A stretch of 64,000 bases of DNA from DATCZS01 sp036525795. GTDB taxonomy: Bacteria > Actinomycetota > Acidimicrobiia > Spongiisociales > ZC4RG35. Below, in pieces: positions 43,698 through 51,706 of this stretch. The stretch spans positions 1 through 64,000 of the forward strand of contig DATCZS010000023.1 in the NCBI GenBank assembly GCA_036525795.1. The letters run 5' to 3'. Numbering within the stretch: the first letter of the stretch is position 1; each line of letters starts with the position of its first letter. A model generated the notes under the pieces. The model ran no database searches. It worked only from the letters and a program-made list of their open reading frames with translations, and was not told the origin of the DNA. The position numbers and the translations under genes were made by a program.

Positions 43698-45623
43698 TCA
43701 GGCGGAGGGTTCGGTCGTCATGCTGACCGCGGCGACGCCGCGCTGATTGTCCGGAGCGGAGACAGGACGCTGAATGCGAAGCGAGCCGGTTGCGGCGTGC
43801 TCCCACTTGGGCACGTCTTCGAAGATCTCCGAGACCTCGTCCGGACCGACCGTTTCTTGCTCGAGCAGGCAGGCGACCATGCGCTCCATGGCATCGCGAT
43901 GGGCGGTGAGGATCTGGCGAGCCTCCTCGTGGGCGGCGCTGATCAGCGCCCGCACCTCTTCGTCGATGGAGGCGGCGACTTCGTCCGAGACGTCCTGGGT
44001 TCGGGTGTAGTCGCGGCCGAGGAAGACCTCGCCGGCGGGCTTGCCGTACTGGAGCGGACCGAGTCGATCGCTCATCCCGTACTCCATCACCATGCGCCGG
44101 GCGATCGACGTCGCCTTGTCGATGTCGTTGGCCGCCCCGGTCGTCGGATCGGCGTACACCAGTTCCTCGGCGGTTCGACCTCCGAGCAGCACCGCCAGCT
44201 GATCGACCAGCTCGGACCGCCTCACCAGGTACTTGTCGTGGGTGGGGAGCGACAGGGTGTGCCCCAGCGATCGACCGCGGGCGACGATGGTGACCTTGTG
44301 TACCGGGTCGGCCATCGGCAGTGCCCAACCGACCAGGGCGTGCCCGGTCTCGTGGTAGGCGATGAGCTTCTTCTCATCGTCTGTCATCACACGGGTCTTC
44401 CGCTCCGGGCCGGAGATGACCCGGTCGATCGCCTCCTCCAGCTCGTCCATGCCGACCTGGGACCGCCGTCTCCTTGCGGTCAGCAGCGCGGCCTCGTTGA
44501 TGAGGTTCGCCAGGTCCGCCCCGGTGAAGCCGGGGGTGCGCCGTGCCAGGACCTCGAGGTCGATCTCCTCATCGAGCGGCTTGCCCTTGGCGTGCACTTC
44601 GAGGATCGCCTTGCGGCCCTCGATGTCGGGTGCGTCGACGGTGATCTGCCGGTCGAAGCGCCCCGGGCGGAGCAAGGCGGGGTCGAGGATGTCCGGCCGG
44701 TTGGTGGCAGCCATCACGATCACCCCGGTGCTTCCTTCGAACCCGTCGAGCTCGACCAGCAGCTGGTTGAGCGTCTGCTCGCGTTCGTCATGACCGCCAC
44801 CGAGGCCGGCGCCGCGATGGCGCCCCACGGCGTCGATCTCGTCGATGAAGATGATGGCTGGAGCGCTCTGCTTCGCCTGTTCGAAGAGGTCACGAACCCG
44901 GCTGGCTCCGACACCGACGAACATCTCGACGAAATCGGAGCCGGAGATCGAATAGAACGGCGCTCCGGCCTCACCCGCGACCGCCCTTGCCAACAGGGTC
45001 TTGCCGGTTCCTGGAGGGCCGAACAGCAGGACCCCCTTGGGGATCTTGGCCCCGAGCGCCCGGTACTTGTCCGGGTTCTGGAGGAAGTCCTTGATCTCCT
45101 CCAGTTCCTCGATCGCCTCCTCGAGACCGGCGACATCCTTGAACGTGGCCTTCGGCTGGTCCTTGGAGATGGTCTTGGTCTTGGCCTTGCCGAATTGCAT
45201 GACGCGGTTCCCCGAGCCCTGCATCTGCATGAAGATGAAGACCATGAACCCGATCAGGATCAACCAGGGCAGGAAGCTGAAGAGGAGCTCCCAGAATCCG
45301 GCGGGCTCACTGTCGTTGTCGACCTCGATGCCCGCCTCGAGCACCTGGGTGGTGAGCTCGTCCTCGAGCTCCGCCGGATAGCGGACGATGAAGTCGAAGG
45401 AGCCGTCCGGCTGATCCGAGCCGGCGTTGCGGCCCTGGATGCGATTGGTCCGCTCGAAGATCGTCACGTCCTTGATCGAGCCGTCGTCGACCTTGGTGTA
45501 GAAATCGGTCAGGCTGATCTCTTCAGGCGCGCTCGCCTCCTCGAACCATTGCTGGGCGACGATGGCCAGGACGACGAAGACAACGCCATAGATCAACAGG
45601 GTCCGAAAGGTGCGACTCACCAT
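43698..45623 (-). CDS. ftsH: ATP-dependent zinc metalloprotease FtsH
   Basis: A 641-residue membrane AAA+ protease. Two transmembrane helices (residues 8-25 and about 108-132) flank a short external domain. The AAA module has Walker A FGPPGTGKT, Walker B IIFIDEIDAVGRHRG and the SRH region ATNRPDILDPALLRPGRFDR. The protease site is HETGH near residue 432, with the third zinc ligand in the DIDKAT region. The ATG at 45623 follows GAGGAG. It degrades membrane proteins and short-lived regulators. It sits between hpt and folE. Confidence 0.97.
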   Translation of the reverse strand: MVSRTFRTLLIYGVVFVVLAIVAQQWFEEASAPEEISLTDFYTKVDDGSIKDVTIFERTNRIQGRNAGSDQPDGSFDFIVRYPAELEDELTTQVLEAGIEVDNDSEPAGFWELLFSFLPWLILIGFMVFIFMQMQGSGNRVMQFGKAKTKTISKDQPKATFKDVAGLEEAIEELEEIKDFLQNPDKYRALGAKIPKGVLLFGPPGTGKTLLARAVAGEAGAPFYSISGSDFVEMFVGVGASRVRDLFEQAKQSAPAIIFIDEIDAVGRHRGAGLGGGHDEREQTLNQLLVELDGFEGSTGVIVMAATNRPDILDPALLRPGRFDRQITVDAPDIEGRKAILEVHAKGKPLDEEIDLEVLARRTPGFTGADLANLINEAALLTARRRRSQVGMDELEEAIDRVISGPERKTRVMTDDEKKLIAYHETGHALVGWALPMADPVHKVTIVARGRSLGHTLSLPTHDKYLVRRSELVDQLAVLLGGRTAEELVYADPTTGAANDIDKATSIARRMVMEYGMSDRLGPLQYGKPAGEVFLGRDYTRTQDVSDEVAASIDEEVRALISAAHEEARQILTAHRDAMERMVACLLEQETVGPDEVSEIFEDVPKWEHAATGSLRIQRPVSAPDNQRGVAAVSMTTEPSA

Positions 45624-45759
45624 TCTCCTCGGTTCCGCGGTTCAGGTCGGAACAGCCGACGGACACATGGTACGGGAGCGACCCCGCTAAGCGAAGCGAC
45701 GGCCATGGCCCCCGATCGACGCGACGCCTGCACCATCGAAACGAGAGACAGGACGTGTC

Positions 45760-46305
45760 TCAGTCGAAGGCCCGCACATCTTCGGGATCGCCTTCGATGA
45801 CGCCGATGTACGGGAGATTGCGGTATTTGCCTGCGTAGTCCAACCCGTAGCCGACGACGAACTCGGGGCCGATGGCGAAACCCGGATACTTGACGTCGAG
45901 CGGAACCCGCTGGATCCCCTCTTTCACCAGCAGTGCGGCGATCTCCAACGAGGCCGGCCGCCGCACGCGCAGGCTCTTCATCAGGTAGTTCAACGTCAGC
46001 CCGGAGTCGATGATGTCCTCGACGATGAGCACGTCCCGGTCGGCGATCTCCTGATCGAGGTCCTTGAGAATCCGCACCACGCCGGATGTCTGGGTGGACG
46101 CCCCGTAGGAGGACACGGCCATGAAGTCGAACTCCACCGGAAGGTCGATGTGGCGGGCGAGGTCGGCCATCACCATGAATGCACCCTTGAGGACGCCGAC
46201 GATGAGCAGATCCCCGCCGGAGTAGTCGGCGCTGATCTGCCGGCCCATCTCGGCCAGCTTGGCATCGATCTCCTCTTGGGTGATCAGGGTGCGAATGGTC
46301 CCCAC
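45760..46305 (-). CDS. hpt: Hypoxanthine-guanine phosphoribosyltransferase
   Basis: A 181-residue type I phosphoribosyltransferase for purine salvage. The PRPP motif is VLIVEDIIDSGLTL, the pyrophosphate loop is GVLKGAFMVMADLAR, and the active-site loop is AVSSYGASTQTSG. The purine-contact stretch FVVGYGLDYAGKYRNLPYIG is complete. The GTG start overlaps tilS by 22 nt, the widespread tilS-hpt-ftsH order. Confidence 0.95.
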   Translation of the reverse strand: MGTIRTLITQEEIDAKLAEMGRQISADYSGGDLLIVGVLKGAFMVMADLARHIDLPVEFDFMAVSSYGASTQTSGVVRILKDLDQEIADRDVLIVEDIIDSGLTLNYLMKSLRVRRPASLEIAALLVKEGIQRVPLDVKYPGFAIGPEFVVGYGLDYAGKYRNLPYIGVIEGDPEDVRAFD

Positions 46306-47603
46306 GCTTCATCCTCCGCCGCGACGGCGCAAAGGTAGCTCCTGGCCTCACCCCGAGTCGAACTCGCCCGGTAGGCGCCGGGGATCCACACGATCCGATC
46401 ACCGACTTCCACCACCGGCCAGGGACCGGGGTCGTCCGCCGTCGCCAGGCCGGCGCCCTCGATCGCCTGCGATGCGGGTCGCTCCCGGCCCGGGGCGCCG
46501 ACCACGTCCGACGGCTCCACGGCCCGGATCCGCGGCCACCCTGCAGGCTCCGCGAGGGGGATCACCGCGGCCCAGTTGGAAAACGGGATGGCCGGTCCGC
46601 GCTCGGTCAGCCTCACGTCGAGGCGCAGCGCCCCCCATCGCAGGGTGCCGGGACGGAACTCGACCGGATCGGACCGGCGGGGGGCCGCTTCGAGGCACAG
46701 CACTTCGCCCGTTCGGCTCGCCGTGATCCCGCCTCCGACCTGGGCGGACCGGCGGCGCCCGTCGACCACCTCGATGACACGCAGCACCGCATCGCGGTTC
46801 GGCGGAGAGCCGTCTCCCAGGCGGGCGACTTCTCGGCGGACGACTCGAGCCGAGAGCTCCGGGCCCTCGCGGCGCAACGCGTCGAGCGGCACGGCGGCGC
46901 GGCGCGGCGAGCGGTCGACCGGAATCGATCCAACGGCGTCGTCGAGGATGGCCAGGTCGTCGCGGAGTGCGGCGGCCGCCCTCACGAGTCCGGCGGAAAA
47001 CGCCGGAGCGAACGATCGCTCGATGTGGGGCATGAGGTCGAGCCGAACGCGGTTGCGGAAGTACCGGAGGTCGCGATTGGACGGATCGTCGACCCACGGC
47101 AGCCCGAGAAGGGTTGCGAGCTCTCGTGTCTCCGAGCGCCATACCCCGAGGAGCGGGCGGACCAGCCGCCCTCGGGCGGCCGGCATGCCTGCCATCCCCT
47201 CGAGGCCCGCCCCGCGCATCAGATTCATCATCACCGTCTCTGCCTGGTCGTCGGCGGTGTGGCCGAGGACGACCCACTCGTCGGATCGGGTGTGTTCCCA
47301 GAGCGCCCCGTAGCGGGCCGACCTCAGCGTCGCTTCCGACCGTCCGCCCGGGGTCACCTCGATCACCTTCAGATCGAGTCCGAGAACGGAGGCGATGTCG
47401 CGGGCGGCGGACCGCAGGAGCCCGGAGCCCTCCTGGCCGTGGTCGACATGGATCGCACGACCGGATCCCGACCGGGCGACCAGCCACGCCGCCACCGCCG
47501 AGTCCGCTCCCCCGGAGAGGGCGGCGACCGCCGGGCTCCCCACGGCGCTGCTCCTGTCCGCCACCGTGGCGGCGAGCCCCCTCAGGCGACGCGTCTCAGC
47601 CAC
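46284..47603 (-). CDS. tilS: tRNA(Ile)-lysidine synthetase
   Basis: A 439-residue enzyme that adds lysine to C34 of tRNA-Ile(CAU), changing its codon reading. The PP-loop ATPase motif SGGADS is at 30-35, followed by HVDHGQ, LGHTADDQAETVMMNLMRGAGLEGMAGM and DPSNRDLRYFRNRVRLDLMP. Residues after about 310 form the less conserved C-terminal domains. The GTG at 47603 gives the normal PP-loop spacing and overlaps the metalloprotease gene by 22 nt. Confidence 0.94.
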   Translation of the reverse strand: MAETRRLRGLAATVADRSSAVGSPAVAALSGGADSAVAAWLVARSGSGRAIHVDHGQEGSGLLRSAARDIASVLGLDLKVIEVTPGGRSEATLRSARYGALWEHTRSDEWVVLGHTADDQAETVMMNLMRGAGLEGMAGMPAARGRLVRPLLGVWRSETRELATLLGLPWVDDPSNRDLRYFRNRVRLDLMPHIERSFAPAFSAGLVRAAAALRDDLAILDDAVGSIPVDRSPRRAAVPLDALRREGPELSARVVRREVARLGDGSPPNRDAVLRVIEVVDGRRRSAQVGGGITASRTGEVLCLEAAPRRSDPVEFRPGTLRWGALRLDVRLTERGPAIPFSNWAAVIPLAEPAGWPRIRAVEPSDVVGAPGRERPASQAIEGAGLATADDPGPWPVVEVGDRIVWIPGAYRASSTRGEARSYLCAVAAEDEAWGPFAP

Positions 47604-48628
47604 GCCTGCGGATCCTCGATCTCGGCCATCGTCGGGAGCGCAGCCGCCTCGGACCACACCGCATCGAGCGCCCGCCACCCCGCGGCTCGCTCCACGCCGA
47701 GCACGAAGCGCTCCCCCATCTCGTACTGGCTCAGTTTCATCTCCAGCCCGGTGAGCCGGAAGAACATCGCGAGTCGTGGATCGGCCCTGCGGGTCTTCAC
47801 GACCGCCGCCATCCGGGTCCTGGTCCTGAGCACCCGGTCCCCCACCCGATCCATCACGACGTGTCCGTGGCCTTCCAGCACGCACATGGTGGCCTGGATC
47901 CGATCGAGGAGATCGCGCTGGTGTCTGGAGGCGAACAGGCCGAACAGGCCCCGTTCGTCGATCAGAGGACTGCCTTCGCTCCTCGCCCGCCGCACCCTCC
48001 TGATGAGGGTCCGCAGGCGCGCTTCGTCCGGTTCCGCCTCTGCGACCATCGCTTCCACCAGTGAGAGGAAGTGGGGCCGGATCCAGTCGACCCCCACGAA
48101 CTGGGCACGATGGGCCGCCTCGTGCAACGCCACCCACATCCTGAACTCTGCGGGAATGAACTGATGGCGGCGTTCCATCGACAGCAGGTTCGCCCCGACG
48201 AAGGCGATCGAATCTGCATCGGACTCGGTCGGAAGCACCAGCTCGTACTGACCCAGCACCCTCCGGGAGAGGAATCCGAGCATCGCACCCGTCTCTGCGG
48301 CCACCAGACGTTTGGCGATGGTGGATCCGACTTCCTCGTCGACGACGGAGGAGAGACGGCCGGCCAGCTGCCGTTCTGCCGGCGCCAGCATCGTCTGGAA
48401 GGCGGCGACGTTGCGCTCGGCCCACTCGGCTCGCGAGACGACGGTCACGTCCGGATCGCCCGGCAGAGAGAAACCCGTCTCGGTCTCGACGAGCGCGCCT
48501 GCTCGCATCACCACTCCGGGAAGATCGTCGCGGAGGTGGTCGAGCAGCGGCCCGGACGCCAGCGGATCGTCTCCCGCAACCAGACCGGCGACCCGGCCGG
48601 CGAAGGGCCAGGGGATCCCTTCGGTCAC
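47582..48628 (-). CDS. Zinc-dependent metalloprotease-like protein (DUF2342 family)
   Basis: A 348-residue actinobacterial protein of the DUF2342 family, sometimes labelled coenzyme F420 biosynthesis-associated. The zinc site is HEAAH (169-173) in MWVALHEAAHRAQF, with acidic residues in FLSLVEAMVAEAEPDEA downstream. The substrate is unknown. It is conserved next to tilS in related genomes. The GTG at 48628 overlaps the upstream stop by 4 nt. Confidence 0.85.
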   Translation of the reverse strand: MTEGIPWPFAGRVAGLVAGDDPLASGPLLDHLRDDLPGVVMRAGALVETETGFSLPGDPDVTVVSRAEWAERNVAAFQTMLAPAERQLAGRLSSVVDEEVGSTIAKRLVAAETGAMLGFLSRRVLGQYELVLPTESDADSIAFVGANLLSMERRHQFIPAEFRMWVALHEAAHRAQFVGVDWIRPHFLSLVEAMVAEAEPDEARLRTLIRRVRRARSEGSPLIDERGLFGLFASRHQRDLLDRIQATMCVLEGHGHVVMDRVGDRVLRTRTRMAAVVKTRRADPRLAMFFRLTGLEMKLSQYEMGERFVLGVERAAGWRALDAVWSEAAALPTMAEIEDPQAWLRRVA

Positions 48629-48927
48629 TCGACCACTTTGTAGCGGGCCCTGACCACCTTGGTGAAGTACTGCACCACGGTCACGAACACCACGAGAGCT
48701 CCGAGAACGACCGTGGTCGGAACCAGGAACCGGGTCGTCCACGGCTCCTGGCCGGCTTCGACTCCGGCGCGGAGGTCGACCTCGACCGCAGGCTGATAGT
48801 CGCTCACCACTTCGGCACTCCCGCCACCGGGAGTTCCCTCGGGAGCTTCCTCTACCGCCGAGACCGAGGCCGCCAGCGTCAAGAACACCATCGCGAGCAG
48901 CGAAAACGAGACGAGTCGAAACCGCAT
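48625..48927 (-). CDS. Small exported or membrane protein, unknown
   Basis: A 100-codon gene. The N-terminal signal-like helix (FSLLAMVFLTLAASVSAVEEA) is followed by a short exported segment and a C-terminal transmembrane helix (FLVPTTVVLGALVVFVTVVQYF) ending in a basic cytoplasmic tail. No family is recognised. The gene overlaps the metalloprotease gene in a GTGA junction, so the two are likely made together. A TTG 21 nt upstream of the ATG is an alternative start. Confidence 0.6.
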   Translation of the reverse strand: MRFRLVSFSLLAMVFLTLAASVSAVEEAPEGTPGGGSAEVVSDYQPAVEVDLRAGVEAGQEPWTTRFLVPTTVVLGALVVFVTVVQYFTKVVRARYKVVE

Positions 48928-48969
48928 ATGGAGCGGGAGACTACCCAATCAGACCTCGAAGGAGCGAAC

Positions 48970-49218
48970 TCATCGGTCCGAGATCAGACCTTCCGAACGG
49001 ACCAGGGTGCGGAGCCGGTGAAGGACCTCGTCCGGCACCTCTTCCTGGAGATGGTTCCGCACGACGACCTTCAGCTTCTCCTCGAACTGGAATGAATCCC
49101 CGCACGGGGGACAGTCCTCGAGGTGGAAACGGATGCGGGCGATCACGTCTCGGTCGCCGAGCTCTCCGTCGAGGTACTCGTACATCCGGGCGAGCGCTTC
49201 ATCGCAGTGTTCACTCAT
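48970..49218 (-). CDS. ZAS-type anti-sigma factor (RsrA-like)
   Basis: An 82-residue protein with the zinc-binding anti-sigma motif HxxxCxxC (H32, C36, C39 in RFHLEDCPPC) and an N-terminal Cys (C5). In RsrA-like factors these cysteines form a thiol-redox switch that frees the sigma factor under disulfide stress. It overlaps the sigma gene by 8 nt, the classic pair. Redox sensing itself is inferred from the family. Confidence 0.88.
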   Translation of the reverse strand: MSEHCDEALARMYEYLDGELGDRDVIARIRFHLEDCPPCGDSFQFEEKLKVVVRNHLQEEVPDEVLHRLRTLVRSEGLISDR

Positions 49219-49792
49219 CAGCCGTCACCTCATCCGGTACGAGCCCTCTGGTCTGTGCAAAACTCCACAACGCTCGCTGGAGCGCCTTTCTTCCCCGATG
49301 CAACCTGGACATCACGGTGCCGATGGGGATGTCCAGAATCTCTGCGATCTCCTTGTAGGCGAATCCCTCGAGATCGGCGAGGAGTACGGGGAGCCGGAAC
49401 GCCTCGGGAAGATCCTCGACCGCTCGCTTGATGTCGGCCTCGACCAGGCCCGACAGCACGGCATCCTCGGCGCTGCCAGACGCGGCGGCCGACTGATCTG
49501 CGCCTATCCGACGGTACAGGTAGAGCTCCTCGAGGTCGCCCAGGTCGGTCTCGGTCGGTCGCCGTCGCTCACGGCGGTAGCGGTTGATGTAGGTGTTCGT
49601 GAGGATCCGGTAGAGCCACGCCTTGAGGTTGGTCCCCTCTGCGAAGGTGTGATACGCCCGATATGCCTTGAGGAAGGTCTCCTGAACCAGGTCTTCGGCG
49701 TCTGCCGGGTTCCGGGTCATGCGCATCGCCGCGGTGTACAGCTGGGGTGCGTACTGCATGGCGTCGCGTTCGAAGTTCGCCTGATCGGCCAC
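49211..49792 (-). CDS. ECF sigma factor (SigR/SigH-like)
   Basis: A 193-residue sigma-70 family factor. Region 2 is ALYTAAMRMTRNPADAEDLVQETFLKAYRAYHTF-like (PQLYTAAMRMTRNPADAED, then VQETFLKAYRAYHTF), and region 4 contains GFAYKEIAEILDIPIGTVMSRLHRGR. The AxNTYINRYRRERRRP stretch and the partner anti-sigma point to the SigR group that controls thiol-oxidative stress genes. The GTG at 49792 is preferred over an upstream ATG lacking family sequence. No SigR-type promoter is obvious upstream. Confidence 0.9.
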   Translation of the reverse strand: MADQANFERDAMQYAPQLYTAAMRMTRNPADAEDLVQETFLKAYRAYHTFAEGTNLKAWLYRILTNTYINRYRRERRRPTETDLGDLEELYLYRRIGADQSAAASGSAEDAVLSGLVEADIKRAVEDLPEAFRLPVLLADLEGFAYKEIAEILDIPIGTVMSRLHRGRKALQRALWSFAQTRGLVPDEVTADE

Positions 49793-49865
49793 ACCCGGAG
49801 GGTAGTGCGCTCCACGCCCGGGCCAGACAGGCGCCCGCCGACGACTGGGTATCATGTCGCCCCTC

Positions 49866-49940
49866 GCCGGAGTAGCTCAGGGGTAGAGCAACGCACTCGT
49901 AATGCGTAGGTCAGGGGTTCAAATCCCCTCTCCGGCTCCA
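49866..49940 (+). tRNA. tRNA-Thr (anticodon CGT), CCA encoded
   Basis: Acceptor GCCGGAG pairs with CTCCGGC. The anticodon stem-loop CGCA-CTCGTAA-TGCG gives anticodon CGT, the T arm AGGGG-TTCAAAT-CCCCT is intact, and the 3' end TCCA carries an encoded CCA, unlike the other two tRNAs here. A TATCAT box about 11 nt upstream may be its -10. Confidence 0.96.
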
Positions 49941-50001
49941 TCAGCGATCGGTCACCAGCGATCGGCCATCATCCACCTGCGATCAGGTATCGGCCATGTG
50001 A

Positions 50002-50050
50002 GACGTACGACGTGAGACGTGTGACGTGTGACGTGCGACGTGCGACGTGC
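50002..50050. repeat. Seven tandem 7-bp units (GACGTGN)
   Basis: The stretch reads GACGTAC, GACGTGA, GACGTGT twice, then GACGTGC three times. It sits between tRNA-Thr and the holB 3' end, in non-coding DNA. Confidence 0.85.
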
Positions 50051-50075
50051 GTTCCAGCCCACCGGGCTGTCCGCC

Positions 50076-51119
50076 CTATTCGACCGCTCCCAGCTCGGTG
50101 AACAGGTTGGCGAGCAGGAGCTGGGGCCGCAGATTGGCCTGCAGGTCGGCGATTGCGTCGAGCACCAGTTCGGCGCTGCGCACCGCCTGGGCGGGCGAGA
50201 CCACGGTGAGCGAGGACACCGCCACATCGGTGTTGCGGATGGGCCCGCCGTACTGCACTGCGGCGGCATCGCCGTACCACGTCGCCAGGATCTCCAGCCC
50301 GCTCATCATCAGCGCACTGCGCGCCCTGCGCTTGGCCCGATCGAGTTGGTCGCTCGATTGGTCAGGAGACTCGGCGACCGCCCGGTCGACCAGTGGATCG
50401 GCGGCGGCGAGCATCTCCTGGGCCAGGAGGAAGGACTCACCGGGTCGATCCGTGACTCGATGAGGGACCGACAGCCAGCCGGCTCGAAACTCCCCGATGT
50501 CGGGTGTCGAGATCAGGGCGAGGGCGAGCCCCGGGCGCCCTCCGGTCATGGCGGCGAGGGCGGATGCCCTCTCCGTGTCGACCCCGAGCGACTCCATGGC
50601 CGCGCGAATGTCCGAGTCTCCCACCCGACCGAAATGCACCGTGCGGCACCTGCTGGCCACCGTGGAAGGGAGGTGGTCTTCCGACTCGGCCACCAGGATG
50701 AAGACCGTCGATGCGGTGGGCTCTTCCAGCGTCTTGAGAAGGGCGTTCGCCGCCTGCTCGGTCACATTCGAGGCCTCCTCGAACAGGAACACCTTGCGGT
50801 CTCCCTCGACGGGCGACATCACTGCCTGCTGCACGGTGGTGCGAGCCTGCTCGACCCCCAGGCTCTGGCGCCCTTCGGGACGGATCACCGACAGATCGGG
50901 GTGGTTCCCCGAGTCCACCCGGCGACACGAGCGGCAGGGCTCCTCATGACGAACCGCCTCCGGACACAGCAGCAGCTTGGCGAACGCCCTGGCCACCGTG
51001 GTCTTGCCGACTCCGGCGACTCCGGTGAAGAGATACGCGTTGGCGGGAGCGCCCGCCTCTCGCCTCAACAGCGCAACCGCCCTGGTGTGCCCGATGATCC
51101 CCGAGAAGACGTCCGTCAC
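50076..51119 (-). CDS. holB: DNA polymerase III delta' subunit (clamp loader)
   Basis: A 347-residue clamp-loader subunit. It has Walker A-like GVAGVGKT (33-40), a cysteine cluster at C52, C62 and C65 (only three of the usual four zinc ligands), the SRC motif in VASRCRTVHF, and NALLKTLEEPTASTVFILV, typical of DnaX/HolB relatives. An intact P-loop is common in actinobacterial HolB. The GTG at 51119 overlaps the tmk stop by 4 nt. Confidence 0.9.
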   Translation of the reverse strand: MTDVFSGIIGHTRAVALLRREAGAPANAYLFTGVAGVGKTTVARAFAKLLLCPEAVRHEEPCRSCRRVDSGNHPDLSVIRPEGRQSLGVEQARTTVQQAVMSPVEGDRKVFLFEEASNVTEQAANALLKTLEEPTASTVFILVAESEDHLPSTVASRCRTVHFGRVGDSDIRAAMESLGVDTERASALAAMTGGRPGLALALISTPDIGEFRAGWLSVPHRVTDRPGESFLLAQEMLAAADPLVDRAVAESPDQSSDQLDRAKRRARSALMMSGLEILATWYGDAAAVQYGGPIRNTDVAVSSLTVVSPAQAVRSAELVLDAIADLQANLRPQLLLANLFTELGAVE

Positions 51120-51706
51120 TCGATCGCCCCCAGGATCCGGCCGGCGATCTCTTGAGGAGTGCCGCGGGCCTCGATCGCCATCACCCGTCTGTCGGTTGCG
51201 ACGAGGAGCCGGTAGGCCGACGCCACCGCCCGCTGGAACTCCAAGCCGGTCGAACTGATGCGATCCGCTCCGTCCTCCCGCCCCAAGCCGACCTCGGGGT
51301 CGATGTCGAGCACAACGACCACGTCGGGAAGACACCCCTGGAGCACCGCCTCGTTGAGCCGTCGCACCGGCTCGATCCCGAGACCTCTGGCACCGCCCTG
51401 GTAGGCGAGAGAGGAGTAGTACGAGCGATCGGAGATCACCCACGCTCCTTCGGCCAGCGCCGGCGCCACGACTTCCGCCACCAGCTGGGCCCGCGCCGCC
51501 GCGAACAGGGCCGCCTCGGCCCACGGGGTCATGTCGACCGAATGGAGGAGCACGCGGCGGATCTCCTCGCCGAGCTCCGTTCCTCCTGGTTCCCGCACCA
51601 CGACCGACTTCGAACCCCGATCGTCGATCAACTGGGCCAGGGCGACGGCCACCGTGCTCTTGCCGGCCCCTTCGACCCCCTCCAGCGCCACATACCGATT
51701 CGTCAC
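51116..51706 (-). CDS. tmk: Thymidylate kinase
   Basis: A 196-residue kinase that phosphorylates dTMP to dTDP. The P-loop GVEGAGKS is at 10-17, the substrate segment is VREPGGTELGEEIRRVLL, the DRxY motif is SDRSYYSSLAYQGGARGL, and the LID follows DIDPEVGLGRE. It is translationally coupled to holB (downstream) and to the MFS gene (upstream) by 4-nt overlaps. Confidence 0.95.
   Translation of the reverse strand: MTNRYVALEGVEGAGKSTVAVALAQLIDDRGSKSVVVREPGGTELGEEIRRVLLHSVDMTPWAEAALFAAARAQLVAEVVAPALAEGAWVISDRSYYSSLAYQGGARGLGIEPVRRLNEAVLQGCLPDVVVVLDIDPEVGLGREDGADRISSTGLEFQRAVASAYRLLVATDRRVMAIEARGTPQEIAGRILGAIE

Noticed and set aside
43536..45800. Long plus-strand open frame opposite ftsH
   Set aside because: It is a shadow of ftsH codons with no recognisable domain.
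50002..50050. CRISPR-like repeat array
   Set aside because: The units are 7 bp with no spacers, so this is a simple tandem repeat. No cas genes are present.
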